From Pontivivens insulae (lineage in GTDB: Bacteria > Pseudomonadota > Alphaproteobacteria > Rhodobacterales > Rhodobacteraceae), in the NCBI RefSeq assembly GCF_900302495.1, contig NZ_OMKW01000003.1:372001-436000 (forward strand): a stretch of 64,000 bases of DNA. Reading direction: 5' to 3'. Position numbers and translations under genes: made by a program. Below the pieces are notes generated by a model that searched no databases, was not told the DNA's origin, and saw nothing but the letters and a program-made list of their open reading frames with translations. This document shows positions 26,899-35,633 of the stretch, piece after piece; within the stretch, counting starts at the first letter, position 1; every line of letters begins with the position of its first letter.

Positions 26899-27234
26899 TT
26901 ATTTCAGCAGCGCGAGAACGTCGTCTTCTTGCGTGCCCGAATCCTGACGAAGCTGTGCAAGCTCGCCTTCAAGGCGCTCAATCTCTTTGCGGCGGCGGCG
27001 GGCAATCATGGCCGTCTTCGTTTCACGCAGCCATTCCCATGACCAGCCCAATACGAAACCACCAATCGCCATTCCAAACATAACCAGGAACAACGGGATC
27101 TCACGTTGCCAGCTGGTCACAAAACCAAGCTGCGAGGGCAAAAGCTCAACAACCACCGGCTCTCGGTTGGCGATTGCAATCAGGATCATGATCAAAGCCA
27201 GAACGGCCAGCAAACAGATCTTAAGAACGCGCAT
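26899..27234 (-). CDS. LapA-domain (DUF1049) inner-membrane protein
   Basis: 111 residues with two membrane helices (about 5-20 and 45-65) joined by a periplasmic loop, then a cytoplasmic coiled coil ([20 protein letters not shown]). The layout and the [23 protein letters not shown] segment match the LapA/YciS family, which in E. coli works with LapB in controlling lipopolysaccharide synthesis. It lies between ihfB and trpF on the same strand, with short gaps. Confidence 0.85.
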   Translation of the reverse strand: MRVLKICLLAVLALIMILIAIANREPVVVELLPSQLGFVTSWQREIPLFLVMFGMAIGGFVLGWSWEWLRETKTAMIARRRRKEIERLEGELAQLRQDSGTQEDDVLALLK

Positions 27235-27257
27235 ATGAAATCTCCCTCAATGCGGGA

Positions 27258-27545
27258 CTACATACCGTTCAAACGATCCCGCAGCAATTTGCCTGTCTTG
27301 AAGAAAGGTACGTGTTTTTCTGCAACGTCAACCGATTCACCCGTTCTTGGGTTCCGACCGACACGTGCGTCACGCTGTTTCACGGAGAATGCGCCAAAGC
27401 CACGCAGTTCAACACGGTTGCCATTTGCCATGGCGTTGATGATCTCGTCAAAGATCGTTCCGACGATCCGTTCGACGTCACGCTGATAAAGATGTGGATT
27501 CTCATCTGCGATCTTCTGGATCAGCTCTGACTTGATCACCGGCAA
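27258..27545 (-). CDS. ihfB: Integration host factor beta subunit
   Basis: 95 residues, the size of HU/IHF proteins. The N-terminal helices ([31 protein letters not shown]) are followed by [27 protein letters not shown], the DNA-binding arm with the intercalating Pro, and [15 protein letters not shown]. It bends DNA as a heterodimer with IhfA. Its place downstream of rpsA and cmk is the common proteobacterial order. Confidence 0.95.
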   Translation of the reverse strand: MPVIKSELIQKIADENPHLYQRDVERIVGTIFDEIINAMANGNRVELRGFGAFSVKQRDARVGRNPRTGESVDVAEKHVPFFKTGKLLRDRLNGM

Positions 27546-27735
27546 CGCTCCTGCACTTCGTGTAATGGCGAAAATGGCACACGAAACGGCGACCGGTCAA
27601 CGCAAGCTGCTCTATACCAATGGATAATTCGTCCTGATTTGGCCGCTAAAACGGCCTGATCATCCTTTGGCGTGCACATACTCACCCCTGACGTGCATTG
27701 CGCAGGACCATGATATGAAGTGATTCGCCGGTCGC

Positions 27736-27773
27736 AAAAGAAAACGGCGCCCCCCTGTTGGGGAGCGCCGTTC
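27736..27773 (-). terminator. rpsA intrinsic terminator
   Basis: Minus-strand AACGGCGCTCCCC and GGGGGGCGCCGTT pair around AACA, followed by TTCTTTT, 25 bases after the rpsA stop. ihfB therefore probably has its own promoter in the 190 bases that follow. Confidence 0.88.
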
Positions 27774-27797
27774 AGTCTCATTCGAGGTCCGTCAGGA

Positions 27798-29483
27798 TCA
27801 CTCGTCGTCGCGGCCTTTCAGCGCAGCGCCGAGGATATCGCCGAGGGATGCACCGGAATCGGAGGAGCCGTACTGCTCAACCGCTTCCTTCTCTTCCGCG
27901 ATCTCACGGGCCTTGATGGACAGGCCGAGGCGGCGTGCACCCTTGTCGATCTGGGTGATGCGTGCATCGACCTTATCACCGACGGAGAACCGCTCAGGGC
28001 GCTGCTCGGCCCGGTCACGGGAGAGGTCGGAACGGCGGATGAAGGCTTTCATGCCGTCATACTCAACTTCGATCCCGCCATCTTCGATGGAGGTGACGTT
28101 GACCGTGACAACCTGACCACGCTTGACGCCATCGGTCGCGTCAACGAACGGATCGCCGTCCAGCGCCTTGATGGAGAGGGAGATACGCTCACGCTCCGGA
28201 TCGATCTCGGTGACTTTCGCACGGACGACATCGCCCTTGTTGTAGTCCTCGATCGCTTCCTCGCCACGGCGATCCCAGTCCAGATCGGACAGGTGCACCA
28301 TGCCGTCGATGTCGCCTTCGAGGCCAATGAACAGACCGAATTCGGTGATGTTCTTGACTTCGCCTTCGACCTCGGTGCCCGGAGGGAATGCAGCTTCGAA
28401 GTTTTCCCAAGGGTTGCCCTGGGTCTGCTTGAGGCCGAGGGAGACGCGGCGCTTGGCGGCGTCGATCTCCAGCACCATGACTTCCACTTCCTGAGAGGTG
28501 GAGACGATCTTGCCCGGGTGGACGTTCTTCTTGGTCCAGGACATCTCGGAGACGTGCACGAGGCCCTCGACACCCGGCTCCAGCTCAACAAATGCACCGT
28601 AGTCGGTGATGTTGGTGACGCGACCGGTGTGCTTGGAGCCCAGCGGGAACTTGCCAGCAACCTCATCCCACGGATCGGCCTGAAGCTGCTTCATGCCGAG
28701 CGAAATACGCTGCGTGTCCTTGTTGATCTTGACGACCTGAACATTCACCGTCTCACCGATCTGAAGGATCTCGGTCGGGTGGTTCACACGGCGCCATGCC
28801 ATGTCGGTGACGTGCAGAAGACCGTCAACACCGCCCAGATCGACGAATGCGCCGTATTCGGTGATGTTTTTGACGACACCCTCAACAGTGTCACCTTCGG
28901 TCAGCTTGCCAACGATTTCGGCGCGCTGCTCGGCACGAGACTCTTCGAGGACCGCACGGCGGGAAACGACGATGTTGCCGCGACGGCGATCCATCTTGAG
29001 GATCTGGAACGGCTGGGCGAGGCCCATCAACGGGCCAGCGTCGCGCACGGGGCGCACATCGACCTGAGAGCCGGGCAGGAAGGCCACAGCACCGCCGAGG
29101 TCGACAGTGAAGCCGCCCTTGACGCGGCCAAAGATAGCGCCTTCGACACGCTCTTCCTTGGCATAGGCTTTTTCCAGACGGTCCCATGCCTCTTCACGGC
29201 GGGCCTTGTCGCGGGAGATGACGGCTTCACCGCGCGCGTTCTCAACACGCTCAAGGTAAACCTCGACTTCATCGCCGGCTGCGATTTCGGCTTCTTCGCC
29301 GGGTTTCGCGAATTCTTTGAGTTCGACGCGGCCTTCCATCTTGTAGCCGATGTCGATGATGGCCTGACCCGCTTCGATTGCGATGACAGTGCCTTTGACG
29401 ACCGTGCCCTCTTCGGGGGTCGCCAATTCGAAGCTCTCATTCAAAAGGGCTTCGAAATCGTCCATAGTTGCTTGCGTTGCCAT
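27798..29483 (-). CDS. rpsA: 30S ribosomal protein S1
   Basis: 561 residues from ATG 29483 (MATQATMDDFEALLNESF), with AGGAGAAA upstream. Six S1/OB RNA-binding repeats are visible. Good examples are VEGVVKNITEYGAFVDLGGVDGLLHVTDMAW, TGRVTNITDYGAFVELEPGVEGLVHVSEMSW and VEGEVKNITEFGLFIGLEGDIDGMVHLSDLDW. S1 unfolds mRNA leaders on the ribosome. It is highly expressed, and its codon use strongly favours GC3. cmk lies 274 bases upstream. Confidence 0.97.
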   Translation of the reverse strand: MATQATMDDFEALLNESFELATPEEGTVVKGTVIAIEAGQAIIDIGYKMEGRVELKEFAKPGEEAEIAAGDEVEVYLERVENARGEAVISRDKARREEAWDRLEKAYAKEERVEGAIFGRVKGGFTVDLGGAVAFLPGSQVDVRPVRDAGPLMGLAQPFQILKMDRRRGNIVVSRRAVLEESRAEQRAEIVGKLTEGDTVEGVVKNITEYGAFVDLGGVDGLLHVTDMAWRRVNHPTEILQIGETVNVQVVKINKDTQRISLGMKQLQADPWDEVAGKFPLGSKHTGRVTNITDYGAFVELEPGVEGLVHVSEMSWTKKNVHPGKIVSTSQEVEVMVLEIDAAKRRVSLGLKQTQGNPWENFEAAFPPGTEVEGEVKNITEFGLFIGLEGDIDGMVHLSDLDWDRRGEEAIEDYNKGDVVRAKVTEIDPERERISLSIKALDGDPFVDATDGVKRGQVVTVNVTSIEDGGIEVEYDGMKAFIRRSDLSRDRAEQRPERFSVGDKVDARITQIDKGARRLGLSIKAREIAEEKEAVEQYGSSDSGASLGDILGAALKGRDDE

Positions 29484-29660
29484 AAGGCTGGTTTCTCCTA
29501 AAAGGTCGATTTCACGGGCCAAGTGGTTGGGTCCACCGGTCTTTGCAGTTGGTTTCGCGCAAAGGCGATTCGACGCGCAGGCGGGTGCCGGAACGTCGCG
29601 CGCGTCTATACGTGTTCAACAGGAGTTTCGCAAGCTGGAGGGGATGAAGCGCTGATCGCG

Positions 29661-29745
29661 GCCTTCTTCTTGGTCAAAATATCCTCGCCGAAGGCAATCA
29701 TACGGTTTGCCACGCCTCCGGCGGGGATATTTCAGGGATAAAGAA
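29661..29745. repeat. Interspersed repeat, copy A (inverted AAATATCC / GGATATTT)
   Basis: CTTCTTCTTGGTC then AAAATATCC (about 29665-29686), and GCCTCCGGCGGGGATATTT (about 29715-29733), facing each other. The same two blocks in the opposite orientation occur at copy B (36830-36905). It fills most of the rpsA-cmk spacer. Similar intergenic blocks are common in Rhodobacteraceae genomes as far as I recall. Confidence 0.6.
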
Positions 29746-29757
29746 AAAAGAGGGGAA

Positions 29758-30378
29758 TTACCGCGCCGCATCCACCAGCCGCACGGCCTCGGCCACGGCG
29801 GCGTCGATGCTCATGCTTGTCGTGTCGAACACATGGGCGTCATCGGCAGGCTTCATCGGGGCTGTGTCGCGCGAGGCGTCGCGGCGGTCGCGCGCTTTCA
29901 GATCGTCAAGAACCTCGTCTAATGTTAGATCTGGTCGTGCCTTAACGAGTTCGGCGTGGCGGCGCCGGGCGCGTTCGGCGTCTGATGCCGTGACATAGAG
30001 CTTCACTTCCGCGTCTGGCGCGACAACAGTGCCGATGTCGCGACCATCCAGAACCGCGCCACCGTCGCGCCGCGCAAAGGCCTGTTGCCAATTGAGTAAC
30101 GCCTCTCGTACGGCGGGGATGGCCGCAACGACGCTGGCCGCCTGCCCAGCATCACTGGTGCGCAGATCATCACGGGCCAGATCGTCTTCGGTCAGCGTTT
30201 CCGCCGCCCGCACCGCCGTATCTTCATCCAATCCACCCAGATCAAGAGCACGCGCGCCGGTCGCACGGTAAAGGAGCCCCGTATCGAGGTGGGCAAAGCC
30301 GAAATGCGCGGCAACGGCCTTGGCGATCGTCCCCTTGCCGGCTGCCGCTGGCCCGTCGATTGCAATCGTGAAGGCCAT
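29758..30378 (-). CDS. cmk: Cytidylate kinase
   Basis: 206 residues. It phosphorylates CMP/dCMP with ATP. The P-loop is [14 protein letters not shown], the CMP-binding region includes [10 protein letters not shown] and [23 protein letters not shown], and the lid RARRRHAEL and [16 protein letters not shown] are complete. It belongs to the cluster aroA-GFA-cmk-rpsA on one strand, 8 bases after the GFA gene. Confidence 0.96.
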   Translation of the reverse strand: MAFTIAIDGPAAAGKGTIAKAVAAHFGFAHLDTGLLYRATGARALDLGGLDEDTAVRAAETLTEDDLARDDLRTSDAGQAASVVAAIPAVREALLNWQQAFARRDGGAVLDGRDIGTVVAPDAEVKLYVTASDAERARRRHAELVKARPDLTLDEVLDDLKARDRRDASRDTAPMKPADDAHVFDTTSMSIDAAVAEAVRLVDAAR

Positions 30379-30386
30379 GATGCCCC

Positions 30387-30791
30387 TTACTTCGTGGTCA
30401 GCGCCGGATCATCCTGATCCGCCATCGGCAGATCGTCATTGATCTCGTAATATGCGCCCTTGTCAGCGATGAAGATATGGCCTGCCAGGCGCACGTCCAC
30501 CTGCCCTTCGAGCGTACCCGCCCATATGGAGACGTTCTCTCCCCCACCGTCCCAGAACATCGAAGACCCGCAATCGGGGCAGAAGCCGCGTTTTGCGCTG
30601 TCGGAACTGGCATACCATTTCACATCGCCCGCGATACGCAGATCTCCGCGCGCCGCCGAGGTGGCGGCACCATAATGGCCGGACGTCTTGCGACATTGCA
30701 CGCAGTGACAGGCAATAACCGGACGCAAAGAGCCGTTGACCTGATATTTCACCGCGCCGCACAGGCACGATCCGTGGTGGCGTTCTGTCAT
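30387..30791 (-). CDS. GFA-family zinc-binding protein
   Basis: 134 residues with the GFA (glutathione-dependent formaldehyde-activating-like) fold. Zinc-binding Cys clusters are [23 protein letters not shown] and [12 protein letters not shown]. Members with this pattern are often annotated as GFA or DUF636, but catalysis is mostly unproven. The start ATG 30791 overlaps the aroA stop (ATGA), so it is translated with aroA. Confidence 0.9.
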   Translation of the reverse strand: MTERHHGSCLCGAVKYQVNGSLRPVIACHCVQCRKTSGHYGAATSAARGDLRIAGDVKWYASSDSAKRGFCPDCGSSMFWDGGGENVSIWAGTLEGQVDVRLAGHIFIADKGAYYEINDDLPMADQDDPALTTK

Positions 30792-32134
30792 GATGTCTCC
30801 CTCTCGAAGCGGCTGCCAAGCTGCTCCATCAAAGGAAGGAAATTCGGGAAGGACGTCTCCACCACCGTCGCATCATCGACCGTTACCGGCTTTTGCGCGG
30901 CCATGCCGAGGCAGAAGAAGCTCATAGCGATGCGGTGATCGAGGCGCGTGCCGACGGTTGCACCACCTGGGATGGCACCGCCCGTGCCGTGAACGGTGAA
31001 ACTGTCCTCCGTCTCTTCAACACGCACGCCGCAGGCCTCAAGCCCGCGGGCCATCGCGTCGATGCGGTCGCTTTCCTTCACGCGCAATTCTTTGACGCCG
31101 TGCATCACCGTGGTGCCCTCGGCCATTGCGGCGACAACGCTGAGGATCGGATATTCGTCGATCATGGAGGCGGCCCGCTCTGGCGGCACCTCAATACCCT
31201 TGATCGGACCGCAGCGCGCGCGCAGGTCAGCCACAGGCTCACCACCTTCCTCACGCTCGTTTTCATATGTGAGATCCGCGCCCATTTCGCGCAGCGTGGT
31301 GTAGAGCCCGGCCCGCGTCGGGTTCAGGCCGATGCCAGGCACCAGCACGTCGGACCCTTCGCAGATCAGTGCTGCGCAGACCGGGAAGGCGGCAGAGGAT
31401 GGATCGCGCGGGACGACAATGGTTTGTGGGCGCAGCTCTGGCTGGCCTTTCAAGGTGATGACGCGACCTTCATCCGTGATCTCGGTCGTGACCTGAGCGC
31501 CGAACCCGTTGAGCATCCGCTCGGTATGGTCGCGGGTCGCCTCCGCCTCGATCAGGACGGTTTCGCCGGGCGTGTTCAGACCGGCCAGAAGAACAGCGGA
31601 TTTCACCTGCGCCGACGGGACAGGAGAGACATAGCGGACGGGCACCGGGTTTGAGGCGCCAACGAGCGTCAGCGGCAGGCGCCCCTGCGCGCGGCCATAG
31701 GATTGCGTACCGAACATGGCCAGCGGATCGGTCACGCGGCCCATCGGGCGGGAGCGCAAGCTGGCGTCCCCGGTGAAGGTTGTTGAGAAACCGTGGGTCG
31801 CGACCGTTCCCATGATCAGGCGGACGCCGGTGCCGGAATTGCCACAGTCGATCACGTCCACAGGTTCGGAGAAACCGCCAACGCCGACACCATGAACCGA
31901 CCATTCGCCCGGACCGTGCTGAATGACCTCGGCCCCCAGCGCCTGCATCGCCTTGCCGGTGTCGAGCACGTCCTGCCCTTCGAGAAGGCCCGTGATCTTC
32001 GTCTCCCCCACGGCCATGGCACCGAATAAAAGCGAGCGATGTGAGACCGACTTGTCCCCCGGCACATTTGCCACGCCCGTCAACGTTGCACCCGGAACGG
32101 CGGACATCGGGCGGGGATCGGCGGAATGGGACAT
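30788..32134 (-). CDS. aroA: 3-phosphoshikimate 1-carboxyvinyltransferase (EPSP synthase)
   Basis: 448 residues from ATG 32134, with AAGGAG upstream. It joins shikimate 3-phosphate and PEP in aromatic amino acid synthesis. Motifs are [18 protein letters not shown] (substrate Lys/Ser/Arg), [29 protein letters not shown], the catalytic Asp in [12 protein letters not shown] and [12 protein letters not shown]. Residues at the PEP site read [12 protein letters not shown], where class II (Agrobacterium CP4-like) enzymes carry Ala at the position of the second Gly. I note this only as a region that distinguishes classes and do not assign one. Confidence 0.96.
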   Translation of the reverse strand: MSHSADPRPMSAVPGATLTGVANVPGDKSVSHRSLLFGAMAVGETKITGLLEGQDVLDTGKAMQALGAEVIQHGPGEWSVHGVGVGGFSEPVDVIDCGNSGTGVRLIMGTVATHGFSTTFTGDASLRSRPMGRVTDPLAMFGTQSYGRAQGRLPLTLVGASNPVPVRYVSPVPSAQVKSAVLLAGLNTPGETVLIEAEATRDHTERMLNGFGAQVTTEITDEGRVITLKGQPELRPQTIVVPRDPSSAAFPVCAALICEGSDVLVPGIGLNPTRAGLYTTLREMGADLTYENEREEGGEPVADLRARCGPIKGIEVPPERAASMIDEYPILSVVAAMAEGTTVMHGVKELRVKESDRIDAMARGLEACGVRVEETEDSFTVHGTGGAIPGGATVGTRLDHRIAMSFFCLGMAAQKPVTVDDATVVETSFPNFLPLMEQLGSRFERETS

Positions 32135-32240
32135 GCGGGATACTCCTTGGCTGGGAGAGGTCATAGCGGGGCGCGCAGGGGAAGGCAAAATCTTCATCGG
32201 AAGACTAACGAAGGGATTGTAGGCGGGAGATTACCTCGCG

Positions 32241-33437
32241 CTAGACCCGGCGGAATGTCAGGTAGTGGGGGGTGCGATCCTCCCGGATGGCCTTGGCCTC
32301 ATACCGGGTGCGGGTCCAGTCGGACCATGGGTCACGCCAGTCGGCGGGCGCTTCGGCGTGCCATTCAAACTCAGGCATGGGCTGCGTCACCTCAAGGGTC
32401 TGGCGTACATAGTCGGGAATGTCTGTTGCGACCCGGAAGATGCCGCCGGGTGTGAGCGCGCGGGCCACGGCCACGAGGTTTTCGGGCACGACGAAACGGC
32501 GGCGATGGTGGCGCGTTTTCGGCCAGGGATCGGGATAGAGCAGGAACACCTTGTCGAGCGACGCTTCGGGCAGAACCTCCAGCAGATCACGCGCATCACC
32601 GGGATGGACCCGGACATTGCTGAGACCGGCGTCGCGCATCTTGGACATGAACTGCGCGACCCCGTTGATATAAGGCTCGCACCCTATGATGCCGACATCC
32701 GGGTTCAGCCCGGCCTGATGGAACATGTGCTCCCCTGCCCCGAAGCCGATCTCCAACCATGTCGGCGCCTCACGGCCAAAGAGCTCATGCAGATCCAGGG
32801 GTGTGCGGGTTGGATTGTCAGCGCGGGTAATCCCTTTGGGCTGAATTTCCACCAGCGCCCCATCCATATCGCGCTGTTGGGCAGGCCTGAGTTTCTTTCC
32901 GTGGCGGCGCCCGTAGAAATTCCGCCATGGCGTGCCATCCGGGCGCAGGGCGGTGCGGTGTTTTTCCATGCGAACCATGTCGAGCGCATGGCCAGCATCC
33001 GTCTCGATACTTAACCCGGCACCCTCAAGATACCCTTGCGCCGCATAAAAGCCCCGCGCATTGAGGCTCGCTATAAGGCCGATCACTGTCGCACCTTGTT
33101 CGAACAGGGCGGTCTCGGCCTGCTGCAACAGCGCCTGCCCGATGCGTGCGCCGTGCCGTTCGGGCTGAACGTAGAGCATCGTGACCTCACCCTTCGGGCC
33201 GGGCACATAGGTGACGAAACCGACGGGCACATCCCTCTCAACCGCGACAATAATGACCGCGCCATCGGCAACCGCGGCATCATATTGAGCGGCAGTGCGG
33301 TTTGCGCACCATGCCCCTCGGTCAGCGCTGTCATAATAGGCATCGGGGAGTGCCGCGATTGCGGCTGTGTGGATCTGCAAAAGCAGGTCGCGATCGGTCG
33401 GCGTATAGGCGCGAAACGTAAGCTCTGTGTCGGTCAT
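32241..33437 (-). CDS. trmB: GNAT acetyltransferase fused to tRNA (guanine-N7)-methyltransferase
   Basis: 398 residues in one open frame. Residues 1 to about 158 form a complete GNAT domain (FRAYTPTDRDLLLQIH, TMLYVQPERHGARIGQALLQQAE, NARGFYAAQGYLEGAG). Residues about 159-398 are TrmB: PWRNFYGRRHGKKLRP, WLEIGFGAGEHM (SAM loop), VRVHPGDARDLL, FLLYPDPWPKTRHHRRRFV. TrmB makes m7G46 in tRNA. Internal Met codons at 154 and 157 lack an SD, so separate translation of TrmB is not favoured. The fusion is unusual to me; a cloning or assembly error is unlikely but not excluded. Confidence 0.88.
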   Translation of the reverse strand: MTDTELTFRAYTPTDRDLLLQIHTAAIAALPDAYYDSADRGAWCANRTAAQYDAAVADGAVIIVAVERDVPVGFVTYVPGPKGEVTMLYVQPERHGARIGQALLQQAETALFEQGATVIGLIASLNARGFYAAQGYLEGAGLSIETDAGHALDMVRMEKHRTALRPDGTPWRNFYGRRHGKKLRPAQQRDMDGALVEIQPKGITRADNPTRTPLDLHELFGREAPTWLEIGFGAGEHMFHQAGLNPDVGIIGCEPYINGVAQFMSKMRDAGLSNVRVHPGDARDLLEVLPEASLDKVFLLYPDPWPKTRHHRRRFVVPENLVAVARALTPGGIFRVATDIPDYVRQTLEVTQPMPEFEWHAEAPADWRDPWSDWTRTRYEAKAIREDRTPHYLTFRRV

Positions 33438-33479
33438 GGCCGAGCGGTTACACCACGTGGCGCGGGCCGTCCACTCCGC

Positions 33480-34025
33480 TTAGATATCTTCGCCTCGGCG
33501 CAGCAAATCCTCGATCCGTTCACGCTGCATCCGGGCGCTGTCACCCCCACCAAAGGTGAATAACCCACCGGAATAGTCAGTACCATACGTATGTGCTGAA
33601 TTGACCAGTTGCCCCAACGCAGAGAGCAGCTGATCCCGCTCCAACGCGGCGAGCGGATGAATATAGACCGCCCAAAGCCGCCCCTGCGCGACCGCATAGC
33701 GTGCGTCGAGCGTCGTGTCGAAATTGGCCTGCATCACCCGTTCCAGCTCTTCCCGGCTCATCCCGTCAGCGGATCGGATCGGGATAAGGGCCCGCATCCG
33801 GTCGGCAATCGGATCGGTAATGACGGTGACCGGCAGATCGGCAACCGTCATTTCAAAGGCGGTTCCGTTGGTGCGCAGCTCAGGATCAACGGCAAGCAGG
33901 ATGTCCATCAGGCGCGGCAGGGACATCGGGGCCTCGACCTGCGGCACTTCCAGTTGGTTGTTGTCCTGAGCAAGGGCTGGCAAGCCCGCTGTGAGTCCCA
34001 TGGTAAGTAGAATGGCGCGTATCAT
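33480..34025 (-). CDS. Secreted protein, unknown (YbjN/CesT-like fold possible)
   Basis: 181 residues with a signal peptide (MIRAILLTMGLTAGLPALAQ). The mature part is a single alpha/beta domain, about 45-150 (LMDILLAVDPELRTNG, ADLPVTVITD, ELERVMQANFDTTLDARYAVAQGRLWAVYIHPLAAL), with the pattern of T3SS-chaperone-like/YbjN domains. That is a weak inference from spacing only. The C-terminus carries a Gly stretch and charged RIEDLLRRGEDI. The start codon directly abuts the T-run of the metK terminator, and its SD lies in the terminator stem. Confidence 0.75.
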   Translation of the reverse strand: MIRAILLTMGLTAGLPALAQDNNQLEVPQVEAPMSLPRLMDILLAVDPELRTNGTAFEMTVADLPVTVITDPIADRMRALIPIRSADGMSREELERVMQANFDTTLDARYAVAQGRLWAVYIHPLAALERDQLLSALGQLVNSAHTYGTDYSGGLFTFGGGDSARMQRERIEDLLRRGEDI

Positions 34026-34026
34026 G

Positions 34027-34060
34027 AAAAAGCCTCCCTCCCGGTTATGGGAGAGAGGCT
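34027..34060 (-). terminator. metK terminator overlapping the next gene's ribosome site
   Basis: On the minus strand AGCCTCTCTCCC and GGGAGGGAGGCT pair around ATAACC, followed by TTTTT, then C and the ATG at 34025. The GGAGG of the downstream gene is inside the 3' arm, so folding would both end transcription and hide the SD. Confidence 0.85.
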
Positions 34061-34106
34061 AGGTCCGCACCTGGGCGCGGACCATGAACGATTGCGTGAG
34101 CGTGGA

Positions 34107-35258
34107 TCAGATGTCGCGCTTGAGTGCGTCAACCAGATCGGTCTGCTCCCAAGAGAAGCCGCCATCAGCCTCCGCCGCGCGGCCGAAGTGCCCATAGGCC
34201 GCCGTCCGCTCGTAGATCGGCTTGTTCAGGCCGAGCTTGGTGCGGATGCCCTTGGGGGTCAGATCCATGACGTCGGCAACAGCTGCCTCAATCACGCTCT
34301 CCTCAACTTTGCCCGTGCCGTAGGTGTCGCAATAGATCGACAACGGCGCTGGCACGCCAATGGCGTAGGACAACTGGATCGTGCAGCGATCCGCCAGACC
34401 CGCAGCAACGACGTTTTTGGCAAGATAGCGCGCAGCATAGGCAGCGGACCGGTCGACCTTGGTCGGATCCTTGCCCGAGAATGCGCCGCCACCGTGCGGG
34501 GCAGCACCGCCATAGGTGTCCACAATGATCTTGCGTCCAGTCAGACCGGCATCCCCGTCAGGACCACCAATCACGAACTTGCCCGTCGGGTTCACATGCC
34601 AAACCGTCTTATCGGAGATCCAGCCCGAGGGCAGAACTTCCCGGATATAAGGCTCAACGATCGCCTGAACCGCAGCACTGTCCAGGCTGTCATCGAGGTG
34701 CTGCGTGGACAAAACGATGGAAGAGACCCCAACCGGCTTTCCATGCTCATAAACAACGGAAAGCTGCGACTTGGCATCCGGACCCAGAACAGCGGCTTCA
34801 CCGGACTTGCGCACTTCCGCCAGACGCTGAAGGATCGCGTGGGAATACTGGATTGGCGCGGGCATCAGTTCTTCGGTTTCGCGGCACGCGTAACCAAACA
34901 TGATTCCCTGATCGCCCGCACCATCGGTATCGACACCCTGCGCAATGTGGGACGACTGCTCGTGCAACAGGTTGGTGACTTCCATGGTCTCCCAGTGGAA
35001 ACCGTCCTGTTCGTAACCGATATCCTTCACGCAGGCCCGTGCGATATCCTCGACCCGGCGCATCACGCTCTCCGGGCCGCGCACCTCACCTCCGATGACG
35101 ACACGGTTGGTGGTGGCAAAGGTCTCACAAGCAACCCGCGCAAACGGTTCTTCGGACAGGAATGCATCGAGGATTGCATCCGAGATGCGGTCACAGACCT
35201 TGTCTGGGTGCCCTTCGGACACGGACTCGGATGTGAATTGATAGTTCTGGCGGGTCAT
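34107..35258 (-). CDS. metK: S-adenosylmethionine synthetase
   Basis: 383 residues. It makes SAM from methionine and ATP. Motifs include [37 protein letters not shown], the flexible loop region [21 protein letters not shown]-like segment [12 protein letters not shown], and [23 protein letters not shown]. Substrate-binding Lys and His are in place. A SAM/SAH riboswitch 6 bases upstream of the start gives direct feedback on translation. Confidence 0.97.
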   Translation of the reverse strand: MTRQNYQFTSESVSEGHPDKVCDRISDAILDAFLSEEPFARVACETFATTNRVVIGGEVRGPESVMRRVEDIARACVKDIGYEQDGFHWETMEVTNLLHEQSSHIAQGVDTDGAGDQGIMFGYACRETEELMPAPIQYSHAILQRLAEVRKSGEAAVLGPDAKSQLSVVYEHGKPVGVSSIVLSTQHLDDSLDSAAVQAIVEPYIREVLPSGWISDKTVWHVNPTGKFVIGGPDGDAGLTGRKIIVDTYGGAAPHGGGAFSGKDPTKVDRSAAYAARYLAKNVVAAGLADRCTIQLSYAIGVPAPLSIYCDTYGTGKVEESVIEAAVADVMDLTPKGIRTKLGLNKPIYERTAAYGHFGRAAEADGGFSWEQTDLVDALKRDI

Positions 35259-35263
35259 GAAAG

Positions 35264-35315
35264 CGCTCCGAATTAACAGTGTACAAGCCGTGAAAGCAGG
35301 AAGCCGCCGGCACGG
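35264..35315 (-). promoter_or_regulatory. SAM/SAH riboswitch upstream of metK
   Basis: Read leftward: CCGTG (35311-35315), then GCGGCTTCCTG, CACGG closing the helix, a short spacer, and TTAATTCGGAGCG. The CGGCTTCCTG core and the downstream GGAGC block that doubles as SD match the SAM/SAH class known upstream of metK in Rhodobacterales. Ligand binding should hide the SD six bases before ATG 35258. Confidence 0.88.
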
Positions 35316-35459
35316 TCAGGGCATCGCCCGCTGGCAATGCATCGCAGCGTCTTAACGGTTCTGTGCGCAAACGCAATGGGTCAGTCCGCACACGCAGCAT
35401 TGTTGCACTCAGAACACGAAAACGGACGACCGTGAAAAAATGCAGATGACTTGATTTTC

Positions 35460-35633
35460 TATCTTCTCAGATCGCGAATCTCGGCTTAAGTCCCGCCCCA
35501 TAGACGCCAACGCACGCGCCTCTGGCACGGCATCCGGCGCATCAACGATGCGCATCCGCACGGTTATGTAGCGACGGTAACGTCTCCCTTGGAAGTGAGC
35601 GGTCATATATGGCCGGGTCTATTGGAGATGACC
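35460..35633 (+). promoter_or_regulatory. Leader of the decarboxylase gene, possible speF-type RNA
   Basis: About 175 bases with no gene, ahead of a type III PLP ornithine decarboxylase. It holds a perfect hairpin GCGCATC-AAC-GATGCGC (35537-35553) and other short GC stems. Alphaproteobacterial speF genes carry a conserved leader RNA (speF motif, Rfam); whether this one fits needs a covariance search. The 145 bases between this and the metK riboswitch (35316-35459) hold only promoters by inference. Confidence 0.35.

Noticed and set aside
27720-29501. 593-codon open frame antisense to rpsA
   Set aside because: Mirror of S1 codon bias; low-complexity product with no domain.
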